A stretch of DNA of 64,000 nucleotides from Sporosarcina psychrophila (GCF_001590685.1 NZ_CP014616.1:3533001-3597000), one strand, 5' to 3'. Positions 1-10,446 are shown, counted from the stretch's first letter. Notes: generated by a model from the letters alone, not told the origin. Translations and numbers: made by a program.

Positions 1-17
1 AATAATGTGACCATCAT
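1..17 (-). CDS. spx: Probable spx, 5' end only (runs off left edge)
   Basis: Only the first five codons are in the window. On the minus strand a good ribosome binding site (AAAGGGAGTG) is followed by ATG ATG GTC ACA TTA, giving M-M-V-T-L. Spx proteins of Bacillales begin MVTL, and in B. subtilis spx lies downstream of the opp operon in the same relative position and orientation. Spx is an ArsC-like protein that binds the RNA polymerase alpha subunit and controls the disulfide-stress regulon. The identification rests on five residues, the RBS and synteny, so it is tentative. The start may be the second ATG (12-14). Confidence 0.5.
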
Positions 18-75
18 ATGCTGACACTCCCTTTCAGTCGGCTCGAATGTTTTGATTTATATTTTTACGTTTAGA

Positions 76-90
76 TTAGAATTATTTTAA
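76..90 (-). promoter_or_regulatory. PerR-box-like site upstream of the probable spx
   Basis: TTAGAATTATTTTAA matches the PerR consensus TTATAATNATTATAA at 12 of 14 defined positions. A TATAAT-like -10 lies upstream on the minus strand (plus 111-116, ATTATA), which would put the box just downstream of the transcription start. In B. subtilis one spx promoter is repressed by PerR. The sequence is AT-rich, so a chance match is possible. Confidence 0.35.
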
Positions 91-512
91 ACTGTCTGCT
101 TCTAATCCCTATTATACACATTTTCATTACCGATGAATACACTTTTTAAAAATTATTCGCTATCCCATACACTATTGTCACAGTTCCGCAACATAAGCGA
201 CTTTCATCAGTATGTGCATGTTCTCTCTACTGTTATACCCGATGCAAGAATTAATTAAACATCTGCTTTGTCAAATAAAAAACTTTCTCATTTGGGTAGC
301 TGCTAATTGAAAATAATTTAGTGTCTACATTATATAGTACGTCTAAATACGGGCAAAGGTTTCATATTAATTTAAAAAAATTCAGAAACATAAGGCTCAC
401 CACTGAAATTCTTTATCTATTTTGGTTTGTAATTAACATTTAGGGAATTCCTATTACCTGAATCCATGAATTTCACCGCATACTTACCATTATCTATATT
501 CAAACACGCAAA

Positions 513-542
513 AGGACTGGTTCTCTTATCGAAAACCAGCCC
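513..542 (-). terminator. Terminator of the opp operon
   Basis: On the minus strand GGGCTGGTT pairs with AACCAGTCC (nine pairs, one G-U) and is followed by TTTT. It lies about 20 bp after the oppF stop. Confidence 0.75.
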
Positions 543-560
543 AGTTGCTTCTATTTAAAC

Positions 561-1484
561 TTACTTTGCAAAAGAATCGAATTCGCGCTGTGAGCAAAGG
601 ACAAAATGCCCTGGTGTCACTTCACGCATGATTACTTCTTCATCCTGAAGATACTTATGTGATGTTGAATCGTAGCTTTTTCGTACACGGCTACGCTCAT
701 AAGCTGGATCTGGCAACGGAATCGCAGATAATAGCGATTGCGTATAAGGATGTAAAGGCGCCGTATAGATCGTTTCGGCTGGTCCAATTTCGACAAGTTT
801 ACCGAAATGCATAACACCAATTCGATCTGAGATATATTTCACCATCGACAAGTCATGTGCGATGAATAGATATGTCAGTCCTCTTTCTTCTTGAAGCTCT
901 TTCAACAAGTTGACGACTTGCGCTTGAATAGATACGTCCAAAGCTGAAATCGGTTCATCTGCGATAATGAATTCTGGTTCTACAGCAAGCGCACGTGCAA
1001 TTCCAAGACGCTGACGTTGACCACCAGAGAATTCATGCGGATAACGATTGGCATGCTCACGGTTCAATCCTACCGTCTCAAGGAGCTCATGAACACGTGC
1101 AGTACGTTCTTTCGTATTCTTCACAAGACCATGAATATCGAGGCCTTCAGCGATGATATCAAGCACTTTCATACGCGGATTTAATGATGCATATGGATCT
1201 TGGAAAATCATCTGCATTTTCCGGTTGAACGCTTTTAGTTCTTTTTTCGATTTTTTCGCATGGACATCGACGCCATCATAAATGACTTCCCCGCCTGTCG
1301 CATCGTAAAGACGGATGATTGTACGACCGGTTGTTGATTTACCGCAACCAGATTCACCAACAATACCAAGCGTTTCGCCTTTATAGATGTCGAATGTTAT
1401 ATCGTCAACAGCACGCACTTCATTCTTTGTTCCCACATTGAAATACTGTTTCAAGTTTTTGATTTCAAGTAATTTTTCAGCCAT
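561..1484 (-). CDS. oppF: Oligopeptide ABC transporter ATP-binding protein OppF
   Basis: This is one of the two cytoplasmic ATPase subunits that drive oligopeptide uptake through OppBC. Its 307 residues are normal for the family. Visible motifs are the Walker A GESGCGKST (about residue 43), signature FSGGQRQRLG (about 153), Walker B FIIADEPISALD and the switch histidine in IAHDLSM. The C-terminal oligopeptide/dipeptide extension begins near HPYTQSLLSAIP. The oppD stop overlaps this ATG as TAATG, so the two are translationally coupled. It is the last gene of the five-gene operon and is followed by a terminator. Peptide uptake in Bacillales feeds nutrition and peptide signalling; the ligand cannot be told from the ATPase. 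Confidence 0.95.
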   Translation of the reverse strand: MAEKLLEIKNLKQYFNVGTKNEVRAVDDITFDIYKGETLGIVGESGCGKSTTGRTIIRLYDATGGEVIYDGVDVHAKKSKKELKAFNRKMQMIFQDPYASLNPRMKVLDIIAEGLDIHGLVKNTKERTARVHELLETVGLNREHANRYPHEFSGGQRQRLGIARALAVEPEFIIADEPISALDVSIQAQVVNLLKELQEERGLTYLFIAHDLSMVKYISDRIGVMHFGKLVEIGPAETIYTAPLHPYTQSLLSAIPLPDPAYERSRVRKSYDSTSHKYLQDEEVIMREVTPGHFVLCSQREFDSFAK

Positions 1485-2548
1485 TATCGAACACCTCCTG
1501 CATTGCCTTCATAATACCGGCTGCCAGGGAATCTCTTCATTCGCTCTATGACCGCTACCGGCGGATCCACTTGAGGTGCATCCGGATGGAGTAGCCACGT
1601 CGCCGCATAATGGGTTTCACTTACTTTAAAGAGTGGCGGAACTTGTTCCAAATCAATCTTCATCGCATATTCACTACGCAGTGCAAATGCATCTCCTTTC
1701 GGAGGATCCAACAAATCGGGTGGCGTGCCTGGAATCGCATATAGTTTCTCTTCAGATGTATCCAGTGACGGCATTGAACTTAGAAGCCCCCACGTATACG
1801 GATGCTGCGGATTATAAAAGACTTCATCAACCGTTCCCACCTCGACGATTCGGCCGCCGTACATGACCGCAACACGGTCTGCAACGTTTGCTACGACTCC
1901 AAGATCATGTGTGATGAAAATGATTGCCGTATCAATTTTCTTTTGCAAGTCTTTCATCAATTCTAAGATTTGCGCTTGAATTGTAACATCCAATGCTGTC
2001 GTCGGCTCATCCGCAATGAGAAGCTTTGGATTACATGCCAAGGCAACAGCAATGACGATACGTTGACGCTGTCCACCAGAAAATTGGTGAGGGTATTGTT
2101 TCAATCGCATTTCTGGCTTAGGCATCCCAACCAGAGTCAACAATTCAATAGACTTTTTCCGAGCTTCGGTTTTACTAAGTTTTTGGTGTTTTAGCAGTGG
2201 CTCCATAATCTGGTTACCAATCGTCATTGTCGGATTAAGTGAAGTCATCGGATCTTGGAATATCATCGAAATGTCTTTTCCTCTTACTTTTTGCATTTCT
2301 TTTTCAGAAATCTTCAGAAGGTCTCTTCCTCCGAATAAAATCTCACCATTTTTGTACTCGGTACTAGACTTCGGAAGGAGCCGCATAATCGATTTCGTCG
2401 TTACCGATTTACCTGAACCTGACTCACCAACTATAGCGAGCGTCTCCCCTTTAAACACTTCAAAATTAACCCCTTGAATCGCTTTCACTTCTCCTGCAAA
2501 TGTATGGAAGGAAAGCTCCAGGTTTTTCACTTCAACAATTTTCTCCAT
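1484..2548 (-). CDS. oppD: Oligopeptide ABC transporter ATP-binding protein OppD
   Basis: This is the second ATPase of the Opp importer, 354 residues. Walker A is GESGSGKSVTT, the signature is FSGGQRQRIVIA, Walker B is LLIADEPTTALD and the H-loop is FITHDLGVVA. The C-terminal oligopeptide-permease extension (HPYTWGLLSSMP, then a segment with PGTPPDLLDPP) is intact. It starts 14 bp after oppC behind a GAAAGGAGG-type ribosome binding site and overlaps oppF by one base. OppD and OppF normally work as a heterodimer, and both have complete nucleotide-binding motifs here. Confidence 0.95.
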   Translation of the reverse strand: MEKIVEVKNLELSFHTFAGEVKAIQGVNFEVFKGETLAIVGESGSGKSVTTKSIMRLLPKSSTEYKNGEILFGGRDLLKISEKEMQKVRGKDISMIFQDPMTSLNPTMTIGNQIMEPLLKHQKLSKTEARKKSIELLTLVGMPKPEMRLKQYPHQFSGGQRQRIVIAVALACNPKLLIADEPTTALDVTIQAQILELMKDLQKKIDTAIIFITHDLGVVANVADRVAVMYGGRIVEVGTVDEVFYNPQHPYTWGLLSSMPSLDTSEEKLYAIPGTPPDLLDPPKGDAFALRSEYAMKIDLEQVPPLFKVSETHYAATWLLHPDAPQVDPPVAVIERMKRFPGSRYYEGNAGGVR

Positions 2549-2562
2549 TTCGCTTTCCTCCT

Positions 2563-3582
2563 TTAATCTTTCATTTTCGGATCAAGTGCATCACGTAGTC
2601 CATCCCCAATTAAGTTGAACGCAATCATAAGTAAACTTATGACAACCGCCGGGAAGAACAAAATATGTGGCTGATACTCAATGAATTTATAACCATCATT
2701 AATAAGTGTTCCAAGAGAAGCATTCGGCGCTTGAAGGCCAAGTCCTATAAAGCTTAAAAATGCCTCAAAGAAAATTGCTGTAGGAATTGTGAACATCATA
2801 TTTATGACAATAATCGCCATGATATTCGGCAGTAAGTGCTTGCTGATAATTCGTGTATCGCTTGCACCTAAGGTTTTAGCTGCCAAGACGAATTCCTGTG
2901 TTTTGTATTTAAGAACTTGTCCGCGTACAATACGGGACATTCCAATCCATCCTGTTATCGATATGGCTATGATAATGGACAATATGCCCGGATCCATGAT
3001 CATAATCATAAGAATAACGATGACCAGTGTCGGAACTCCAATTAGCACTTCGACAATTCGTTGCATGACATCGTCGGTTCGGCCTCCGTAATAACCGGAA
3101 ATTCCGCCGTAGATGACGCCTATCACAACATCAATGATAGCGGCTACGAATGCGATTAACAGTGAGATTTGCGTTCCTTTCCAGAGACGTGAAAACAAAT
3201 CGCGCCCTAGGCTATCCGTGCCGAACCAGTAGTTAACTTCTACTTTCTTTAACTCATACAGATTAACTGTTTTAGAACCCAGTTTACCTTCGCCATCAAA
3301 AATACCTAATTTTTCAAGCCCTGGAATTTTAGGCGGTAAGCTTGCATGCGCAACTTTTACATCCTCTGGATCATGTTCAACCATGAAAGGACCTGCAAAT
3401 GCCATAAATACAATAAACACAAGAATGAACATACTGACGATAGCCGCTTTGTTTTTTCGGATCCGAAGCCAAGCATCCTGCCAGAAACTCAAACTCGGTT
3501 TCGAAATTTTTTCGGCATGCGAGCTATCGATTGTAATCCGCTCAAACGAATCTTTTGGTAGTTTCTTCATGTTAGTAGTCAT
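2563..3582 (-). CDS. oppC: Oligopeptide ABC transporter permease OppC
   Basis: Inner-membrane permease subunit of 339 residues. An N-terminal cytoplasmic stretch and one TM helix (about 45-68, AAIVSMFILVFIVFMAFAG) precede a loop that carries the typical NYWFGTDSLGRDLFSRLWKG motif. The permease domain follows, with the EAA loop AAKTLGASDTRIISKHLLPNI that docks the ATPases. It is somewhat longer than the ~305-residue B. subtilis protein because of an extended extracytoplasmic loop (about residues 75-120). Its ATG overlaps the oppB stop (TAATG). Confidence 0.95.
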   Translation of the reverse strand: MTTNMKKLPKDSFERITIDSSHAEKISKPSLSFWQDAWLRIRKNKAAIVSMFILVFIVFMAFAGPFMVEHDPEDVKVAHASLPPKIPGLEKLGIFDGEGKLGSKTVNLYELKKVEVNYWFGTDSLGRDLFSRLWKGTQISLLIAFVAAIIDVVIGVIYGGISGYYGGRTDDVMQRIVEVLIGVPTLVIVILMIMIMDPGILSIIIAISITGWIGMSRIVRGQVLKYKTQEFVLAAKTLGASDTRIISKHLLPNIMAIIVINMMFTIPTAIFFEAFLSFIGLGLQAPNASLGTLINDGYKFIEYQPHILFFPAVVISLLMIAFNLIGDGLRDALDPKMKD

Positions 3583-4511
3583 TACTTGGAACCTCCAGAC
3601 AAACGGATACGCGGATCAATGACCCCATAAAGAATATCCACTATTAATATAATCACAATTAGGAATACCGAGAAGAACATTGTTGTACCCATGATGACAG
3701 CGAAGTCGTTCGAGTTAATTGATTTAACGAACTGTTCACCTATACCTGGGATTGCGAAAATCTGCTCAACTACAAGTGATCCTGTTAATAGTCCTGCTGC
3801 AACTGGTCCAAGGACTGTGATTAGCGGAATAAGCGCATTACGGAATGCGTGTTTGAAAGCGATTTCAAACCAATTTGCGCCTTTCGCTTTTGCTAGCAAA
3901 ATATAGTCTGAGCTTAATACTTCTATCATTTCTGTTCGGATGAATCTTGCCGCGATAGCAATAGGTCCCATCGCAAGTGCGATTGAAGGTAGTATACTGG
4001 ACTTCCAACCTTCCCACAGGCCAACTGGTAGCACTCCAAGCCATACTGCAAAGACATATTGCAGCAATACTGCAAAAACAAAGGACGGTATGGAGATACC
4101 GAGAATTGCGATAATGGTACTACCATAATCCCAAACTGTATTTTGTTTCAACGCGGCAATCATTCCGAGAATAATTCCGATTAAGGTCCCGAAAATAAGT
4201 GCCTGAGATCCTAAAATCGCCGAGTATTTCAGTTTTTTCACAATAAGTGTTGTGACATCTGCATTTTTATATTGAAACGATACACCAAAGTCACCTTTTG
4301 CAAGGTTCCCCATATAGCGGGCGTACTGTACGGGAATCGGATCGTTCAATCCATACTTCTCATAAACGACTTCCCTTTGCTCAACGGATAATTTTGCTGC
4401 GGAAGCTAACGGGGACCCTGGAAGCAGTTTCATTAGAACAAATGTAAACGATGCTATCAAGAATAGTGATAGGAACATATAAATCACACGTTTAGTGATA
4501 TACTTTGCCAT
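3582..4511 (-). CDS. oppB: Oligopeptide ABC transporter permease OppB
   Basis: Inner-membrane permease partner of OppC, 309 residues. The N-terminus is the typical KYITKRVIYMFLSLFLIASFTFVLMKLLPGSP anchor (quoted in part: VIYMFLSLFLIASFTF), followed by GLNDPIPVQYARYMGN. The EAA loop is present (AKAKGANWFEIAFKHAFRNALIP). It ends GVIDPRIRLSGGSK, a common OppB ending. A good RBS (AGGAGGTGCG) precedes the ATG. The long gap to oppA (about 170 bp) holds a terminator-like hairpin, so oppBCDF is probably expressed below the level of oppA. Confidence 0.95.
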   Translation of the reverse strand: MAKYITKRVIYMFLSLFLIASFTFVLMKLLPGSPLASAAKLSVEQREVVYEKYGLNDPIPVQYARYMGNLAKGDFGVSFQYKNADVTTLIVKKLKYSAILGSQALIFGTLIGIILGMIAALKQNTVWDYGSTIIAILGISIPSFVFAVLLQYVFAVWLGVLPVGLWEGWKSSILPSIALAMGPIAIAARFIRTEMIEVLSSDYILLAKAKGANWFEIAFKHAFRNALIPLITVLGPVAAGLLTGSLVVEQIFAIPGIGEQFVKSINSNDFAVIMGTTMFFSVFLIVIILIVDILYGVIDPRIRLSGGSK

Positions 4512-4606
4512 TTTCGCACCTCCTATATTTCATAGATGAATTTAATTAAAAAACTATTAATTCTAGCAAATAATACAACGAATTTTTAGTTAGTTTAACC
4601 TCAGTG

Positions 4607-4649
4607 AAAAAGAGAGTACATGGTCATAAATGCCCATATACTCTCTTTT
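4607..4649 (-). terminator. Intra-operon hairpin between oppA and oppB
   Basis: A 16-bp stem with one mismatch (AAAAGAGAGTATATGG with its complement) closes a short loop and is followed by T-rich sequence on the minus strand. Its position after oppA and before oppB suggests partial termination or mRNA stabilisation, which gives excess binding protein over permease. That role is known for many ABC operons and is inferred here. Confidence 0.7.
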
Positions 4650-4681
4650 CTATAAGATTTTAAGCTAACAAGTTATACTTC

Positions 4682-6394
4682 TTACTTTTCTGCAGCTTCC
4701 ATATACGTCCATTTGTAGCTATAGTCGCCACCGAATGGATGTGTAGCAAGACCTTTTACAGCAGGGTTCATAAGAACCATTCTTCCGCGTTGATACTGAG
4801 GTACAAGACCTGCATCATCTTCAAGAAGAATTTTTTCAGCTTTTGCAAATGCTTCAAAACGAGCTACTGGATCAGTTGCAATTGTAGTTTTTGTAGATTC
4901 AATAAGCTTGTCATACTCTGGGTTAGAGTAATTCATTTTGTTTTGTGGACTTCCCGTTACGAACAATTCCATGAACGAGATTGGATCCTGGAAGTCAGGG
5001 CCCCATCCTGCTGATTGAACATCATAATCACTTGTATCATCAAGTTCAAGACGAACAGCAAAAGGAACTTCTTTCAGTTTGATTGTCAAACCTGGAAGGT
5101 TTCTTTCAAATTCCGATTTGAACCATTCTTGTTGTTTTTTTGCGTTTTCAGTGTCGCCACCGAGAATTTCAATTTCCACTTTGTCTGTTCCAAGTGCTGC
5201 CAGACCTTTTTTCCAATATTCTTGTGCTTCTTCAACGTTATATGCAGAGAATTCACCGCTGTAATCACGGAAATCTTTTCCATCCGCATCAAAAGTAAAG
5301 TCATCTGCAACTAGGAAGTTAGCAGCAATAGAACCATTAGCAAGTATTGCATCTGCTAACTCTTCTTTGTTGAAGGCTCTTGCGAATGCTTTACGAATGT
5401 CAGCATTTGCAAGTGGTGTAGCTTTACCGTTACGTTCTTGATTCAGTTTAAAGTAGAATACAGATGTTTCAAGCTCATTGATGATATTTGGATCATCAGC
5501 AAATTGCATTGCATATTCAGCAGAAAGTAGTACACGGTCTTTCTTGCCTTGTTCATATAATTTTACACCTGTTGCAGTTTCTTTAACGACGTCAACAATG
5601 ATTTCTTCAAGTTTTACAGTATCAGCATCCCAATACTTGTCATTTTTAACATATTTCCAGTTACCAGTACCATCCCAATCAGCTAATGAGAATGGACCGT
5701 TATAGATCATTGCTTCAGAGTTAGTTGCATATTTATCACCCTGAGCAGTTACGAATTCTTCGTTAAGTGGGTAGAATGTACCGAAAGACATAAGTGATAG
5801 GAAGTAAGCAACTGGACGTTCAAGTTCAACGATAAGTGTTTTATCGTCTTCTGCTTTAATTCCAAGATCTGCAATTTCTGCAGTTCCTTCACCGATTTCA
5901 GTTGCGTTTTTAATCATGCCTGCCATCAAATATGGTCCGTAAGGTGAACCAGTATCCGGATCGACTGCGCGCTGCCAAGCATATACAAAGTCATGCGCAG
6001 TTACAGGTGTTCCATCAGACCATTGTGCATCACGGATTTTGAATGTGTATGTCAATCCATCTTCACTGATTTCAGGTTCTCCATCTGCCATAGCAGGTAC
6101 TGGAAGACTGTCTTGGTCAAGACGGTAAAGTCCTTCCATAATGTTGTTCAGTACGTTGAAACCTACAGCATCTTCTGAAATTGATGAGTCAATAGAAGGA
6201 ATCTCTGCTGTTTCAATCAGATTCAGAACTTGCGCCACTTCTTCATTAGCTGGTTCTTCTGTAGTTCCTTTGTCCTCTTCTTTGTCTTTTACCGGTTCAG
6301 TAGTGCCTGCTTCTTCTTTGTCGCCGCACGCTGCTAAGAACACGCTAAGTACAAGCATGATACTAATTAGCCACATAAATTTGTGGTTTTTCAA
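4682..6394 (-). CDS. oppA: Oligopeptide-binding lipoprotein OppA
   Basis: Extracellular substrate-binding protein of the Opp importer, 570 residues, SBP family 5. The signal peptide ends in a lipobox (FLAAC, lipidated Cys near 23) and is followed by an acidic low-complexity linker rich in E, K, D and T. The family signature region LTYTFKIRDAQWSDGTPVTAHDFVYAWQR is present (only part needed: DAQWSDGTPVTAHDFVYAW). The start is TTG with a strong RBS (GAGGAGGT, spacing about 8); no better ATG is near. It is the first gene of the operon. A -10-like TATAAT lies upstream (plus 6439-6444), and a cre-like site lies at 6523-6537. Confidence 0.95.
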   Translation of the reverse strand: MKNHKFMWLISIMLVLSVFLAACGDKEEAGTTEPVKDKEEDKGTTEEPANEEVAQVLNLIETAEIPSIDSSISEDAVGFNVLNNIMEGLYRLDQDSLPVPAMADGEPEISEDGLTYTFKIRDAQWSDGTPVTAHDFVYAWQRAVDPDTGSPYGPYLMAGMIKNATEIGEGTAEIADLGIKAEDDKTLIVELERPVAYFLSLMSFGTFYPLNEEFVTAQGDKYATNSEAMIYNGPFSLADWDGTGNWKYVKNDKYWDADTVKLEEIIVDVVKETATGVKLYEQGKKDRVLLSAEYAMQFADDPNIINELETSVFYFKLNQERNGKATPLANADIRKAFARAFNKEELADAILANGSIAANFLVADDFTFDADGKDFRDYSGEFSAYNVEEAQEYWKKGLAALGTDKVEIEILGGDTENAKKQQEWFKSEFERNLPGLTIKLKEVPFAVRLELDDTSDYDVQSAGWGPDFQDPISFMELFVTGSPQNKMNYSNPEYDKLIESTKTTIATDPVARFEAFAKAEKILLEDDAGLVPQYQRGRMVLMNPAVKGLATHPFGGDYSYKWTYMEAAEK

Positions 6395-6522
6395 ATCGAT
6401 GACCTCCTCAAAATTGTCTGAAAACTAGGTACATTTATATTATACAATGATTCTCACAGTTGTACATACCTTTTTGAAATTTTCTAGTGTAATAGAACAG
6501 CGTTATATAGACAAAGCCTGCA

Positions 6523-6537
6523 TTGACAACGCTTACA
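6523..6537. promoter_or_regulatory. cre-like CcpA site between oppA and the DUF3899 gene
   Basis: TTGACAACGCTTACA matches the CcpA consensus WTGNAARCGNWWWCA at all but one defined position. It lies in the divergent region, about 130 bp upstream of oppA and 95 bp upstream of the other gene. Catabolite control of peptide uptake would make sense, but neither the protein binding nor the promoter positions are shown. Confidence 0.4.
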
Positions 6538-6632
6538 ACGATAAATTAATTCATATTTTTTATTGATATACTTCTGTTATATTGATTTTTCCTTACCAAT
6601 ACTTTACTATTACTTTGGAACGGGGTGGAAAT

Positions 6633-6977
6633 ATGAAGAAAATAGTTAGGAATATTCTGATTGCACATGTAATAATTATTCTGCTTATTCTACTCTATTT
6701 TAAAGAGCTCACTTTACTCTCTTATATAAACGCATCTTTCATCGTTGGAGGCGTACTAACATTTCTTGGTCTGGTCTCTTTCGTTTTTTCAACCGGATTT
6801 TTCGATGTATTTACCGTTAGCATGAGAAAAGTAGTTACACCTAAACGTCGGATGGATGATGTTATGGCGATGCGGAAGCCTTCAGAAGTTTTTTCAGGAA
6901 ACGTAAGTCCAATGCTCGGAAGCGGTACACTCATTCTTATTATGATGGGAATCGCGCTCCTTATTTTTTATATTTAA
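6633..6977 (+). CDS. Small membrane protein, DUF3899-like
   Basis: A 114-residue protein with three likely TM helices (about 7-24, 30-52 and 95-113) and a positively charged cytoplasmic stretch between the second and third. The ATG at 6633 is chosen over an upstream in-frame codon because the RBS (ACGGGGTGG) sits seven bases before it. The sequence and its place just ahead of trpS resemble the DUF3899 family of Bacillales, but this was recognised by eye only. Function is unknown. The trpS promoter begins right after its stop codon, so the two may be partly co-transcribed. Confidence 0.7.
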   Translation: MKKIVRNILIAHVIIILLILLYFKELTLLSYINASFIVGGVLTFLGLVSFVFSTGFFDVFTVSMRKVVTPKRRMDDVMAMRKPSEVFSGNVSPMLGSGTLILIMMGIALLIFYI

Positions 6978-6989
6978 GGAGCAAGCCTA

Positions 6990-7018
6990 TTGCATTTTCC
7001 CAGTGTAAGATTTATAAT
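6990..7018 (+). promoter_or_regulatory. Sigma-A promoter of trpS
   Basis: TTGCAT (6990-6995), a 17-bp spacer and TATAAT (7013-7018) lie just upstream of the T-box leader. Confidence 0.65.
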
Positions 7019-7029
7019 TATTAGAAACA

Positions 7030-7320
7030 TTTAGAGCGAATGGCAATGACGGAAAAAAGTATTTCAGTATCAGTCTTTCAGAGAGCCTGTGGGTGGTGCA
7101 AACAGGTAGACTGAACCGAAAGAATGGGATCCCGAGCTTGATAAGCGAACCTTTTGAGCTAATTCAAAGTATATGGACTTTTTGAATTAGCCCTAAAGAA
7201 GCTCGTCACGTCCCCCGCGTTATGGGAATCAGAGTGGCCTTCGGGCAATTCGGGTGGTACCACGGTTGATCAAACATCAGTCGTCCCTTTTTTTACGGGG
7301 ACGGCTGATGTTTTTTTTGC
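7030..7320 (+). ncRNA. T-box leader (tryptophan) controlling trpS
   Basis: The leader shows the AGAGAG motif of Stem I near 7081, a probable TGG (Trp) specifier at 7125-7127, the conserved T-box sequence TGGTACCAC at 7255-7263 and an intrinsic terminator at 7274-7318. Uncharged tRNA-Trp would pair with the specifier and the T-box bulge and stabilise the antiterminator, allowing transcription of trpS. Specifier, T-box and downstream gene all agree. The distance from the terminator to the gene (about 220 bp) is unusually long because of a repeat insertion. Confidence 0.93.
7274..7318 (+). terminator. T-box intrinsic terminator
   Basis: ACATCAGTCGTCCC pairs with GGGGACGGCTGATGT, with one G-U pair, and is followed by eight T. 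It is the OFF state of the trpS T-box. Confidence 0.93.
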
Positions 7321-7321
7321 G

Positions 7322-7416
7322 CCTACAGCATGTAGGTGTGCAACCATTGCCGGGGTCAGCAGGATGCTGATCATGTAGTCGTTGCGACAGGACGTTGCGT
7401 TCTTAGACTACCTTCC
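7322..7416 (-). repeat. Tandem-hairpin element, copy A (in trpS leader)
   Basis: Read on the minus strand it has GGAAGG, an outer stem GTAGTC/GACTAC (plus 7406-7411 and 7375-7380), an inner stem with a GTCCT loop (plus 7384-7398), then a second hairpin TCAGC-ATCCT-GCTGA (plus 7356-7370) and a third one, CCTAC/GTAGG (plus 7322-7336). Further CCTTCC fragments continue to about 7480. It belongs to the same family as the elements at 19280, 19383, 22599 and 22711. Confidence 0.8.
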
Positions 7417-7503
7417 GTTATCGGCGTACTTTGGTTGCCTTCCATAGTGGCGAACTTAAGCCGCCTTCCATCGGAGCTTTTTCATCATATTAGGTAGCCT
7501 TAA

Positions 7504-8704
<1,201 letters not shown>

Positions 8705-8743
8705 TAGCATCGTCCTTTTGATTTTCTTTGATTATATGACAGC

Positions 8744-8780
8744 ATGGCCCCCTTTTAGACGAAGGGGGCCATTTAATTTG
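8744..8780 (+). terminator. Hairpin downstream of trpS
   Basis: ATGGCCCCCTT and AAGGGGGCCAT form an 11-bp perfect stem, followed by TTAATTTG on the plus strand. It could terminate trpS transcripts that run through the overlapping small gene. Confidence 0.5.
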
Positions 8781-8809
8781 AAAAGATAGTACTTTGAATG
8801 TGGCGGGGT

Positions 8810-9150
8810 GGGTTGGCGCATTGCGGAACTCTGAGGACAAACTTCGGTACTGTGAGGGCTAATTACCAAACTGTCAGGGCAATCCACGAAACTGGGAGCG
8901 CATCGCAAAACTCTGAGGGCAAACTTCCGCACTGTGAGGGCAAATCATCAAACTGTCAGGGCAATCCACGAAACTGTGATGGCATCGCGAAAATCTGAGG
9001 GCAAACTTCCATACTGTAAGGACAAATCGCCAAACTGTCAGGGCAAGCCAAGAAACTGGGAGCGCATCACTAAACTCTGAGGGCAAACTTCCATACTGTA
9101 AGGGCTAATCGCCAAACTATCAGGGCAAGCCGCGAATCTTTCTGAACAAG
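8810..9150. repeat. Phased tandem array 1 (82-bp units of ~20.5-bp subrepeats)
   Basis: Degenerate subrepeats with the core ACTGTNAGGGCAA recur about every 20-21 bp. The higher-order unit is exactly 82 bp: TCTGAGG begins at 8830, 8912, 8994 and 9076. Open frames across it are repeat artefacts. The array lies immediately beyond the fabF terminator, and array 4 shares the same core and 82-bp period. Confidence 0.9.
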
Positions 9151-9172
9151 CCCAAAACTACATAAACAAAAA

Positions 9173-9196
9173 GACGCCCCAGTAAACTGGAACGTC
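9173..9196 (-). terminator. Terminator of fabH-fabF
   Basis: On the minus strand GACGTTCCAG pairs with CTGGGGCGTC (ten pairs, two of them G-U) around a short loop and is followed by TTTTTGTTT. Confidence 0.85.
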
Positions 9197-9210
9197 CTGC
9201 CAAATTAAAC

Positions 9211-10446
9211 TTATACTTTTTTGAATACGAGTGATGCGTTATGTCCGCCGAAACCGAGTGAGTTGCTCATAGCGTACGTAATGTCCGCTTTGCGCGCACC
9301 TTCAGTTACATAGTCGAGATCACACTCAGGATCTGGATTCACAAAATTCATTGTCGGTGGCAGGATTCCTTCTTGCAATGCCTTCACCGTGAAGATTGCT
9401 TCCAATCCGCCTGCTGCGCCGAGCAAATGGCCTGTCATTGATTTTGTTGAGCTCATCGTGAGTTTATAAGCGTGTTCGCCGAAAACTGTTTTCGCTGCCA
9501 TTGTTTCGAATTGGTCGTTATATGGCGTGCTCGTTCCGTGAGCATTAATATAATCGATTTCATCTGGACTGATACCACTTTGCTCAATCGCCTGTTGCAT
9601 CGCGCGTGCGCCACCTTCGCCCCCAGGAGCTGGAGCCGTAATATGGTGCGCATCACCTGTTGCACCATAGCCGGTTAGTTCAGCGTAAATTTTCGCACCG
9701 CGTGCAATTGCATGCTCGTACTCTTCAAGGATTAAGATACCAGCTCCTTCTCCAATTACAAAACCGTCACGTTCTTTATCAAATGGACGTGATGCGGTTG
9801 CAGGGTCGGGGTTTAACGACAATGCTGTATTCGCACAAAAACCAGCAACTGCCATTGTTGTGATTGGCGCTTCTGCTCCGCCAGTAATCATAACGTCAGC
9901 ATCACCGCGGCGAATAACTTCAAATGCATCTCCTATCGAGTTCGTGCCTGATGCACAAGCTGTTACGGTACAAGAGTTAATGCCTTTTGCTCCGTGATAA
10001 ATCGATACTTGGCCCGCTGCCATATCGGGAATCATCATTGGTACGAAAAACGGGCTAACACGTCGATAGCCTTTCTCTTGGAACGTTAGAAACTGTTGCT
10101 CATGCGTTTCCATACCACCGATGCCTGAACCAATCCAGACACCCGTGCGAAGAGCTAAATCTCCTTCAAGTTCAAGATTTGCATCTTTCATTGCCATAAT
10201 CGATGCCGCAAGTGCGTAATGCGTGAATCGATCCATTTTACGCGCGTCTTTCCGAGAGATATATTGTTCTATATCAAAATCTTTCACTTCTGCTGCCACT
10301 TTTACAGGAAACTTATCACTGTCAAGTCTTGTTAGTGGTCCGATTCCAGATTTCCCTTCCAAGACCGCTTTCCAAGACTCCTCCGCTGAATTCCCGACTG
10401 GAGAAATTGCCCCTATACCTGTTACTACTACACGTTTTATTCCCAT
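9211..10446 (-). CDS. fabF: 3-oxoacyl-ACP synthase II
   Basis: Condensing enzyme that elongates acyl-ACP with malonyl-ACP in type II fatty acid synthesis (cytosol). It has 411 residues from the ATG at 10446, where the conserved [18 protein letters not shown] begins; the 16 codons upstream are not family-like. The catalytic triad is visible: Cys in [12 protein letters not shown], His in [11 protein letters not shown] and His in [12 protein letters not shown]. It lies 80 bp downstream of fabH and the pair is probably one operon under the FapR-type operator at 11489. A terminator follows. Confidence 0.96.
   Translation of the reverse strand: MGIKRVVVTGIGAISPVGNSAEESWKAVLEGKSGIGPLTRLDSDKFPVKVAAEVKDFDIEQYISRKDARKMDRFTHYALAASIMAMKDANLELEGDLALRTGVWIGSGIGGMETHEQQFLTFQEKGYRRVSPFFVPMMIPDMAAGQVSIYHGAKGINSCTVTACASGTNSIGDAFEVIRRGDADVMITGGAEAPITTMAVAGFCANTALSLNPDPATASRPFDKERDGFVIGEGAGILILEEYEHAIARGAKIYAELTGYGATGDAHHITAPAPGGEGGARAMQQAIEQSGISPDEIDYINAHGTSTPYNDQFETMAAKTVFGEHAYKLTMSSTKSMTGHLLGAAGGLEAIFTVKALQEGILPPTMNFVNPDPECDLDYVTEGARKADITYAMSNSLGFGGHNASLVFKKV

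Noticed and set aside
8798..9086. Overlapping open frames on both strands in the first phased array
   Set aside because: The translations simply repeat the tandem units; both strands are open because the repeat lacks stops. No RBS or family resemblance.
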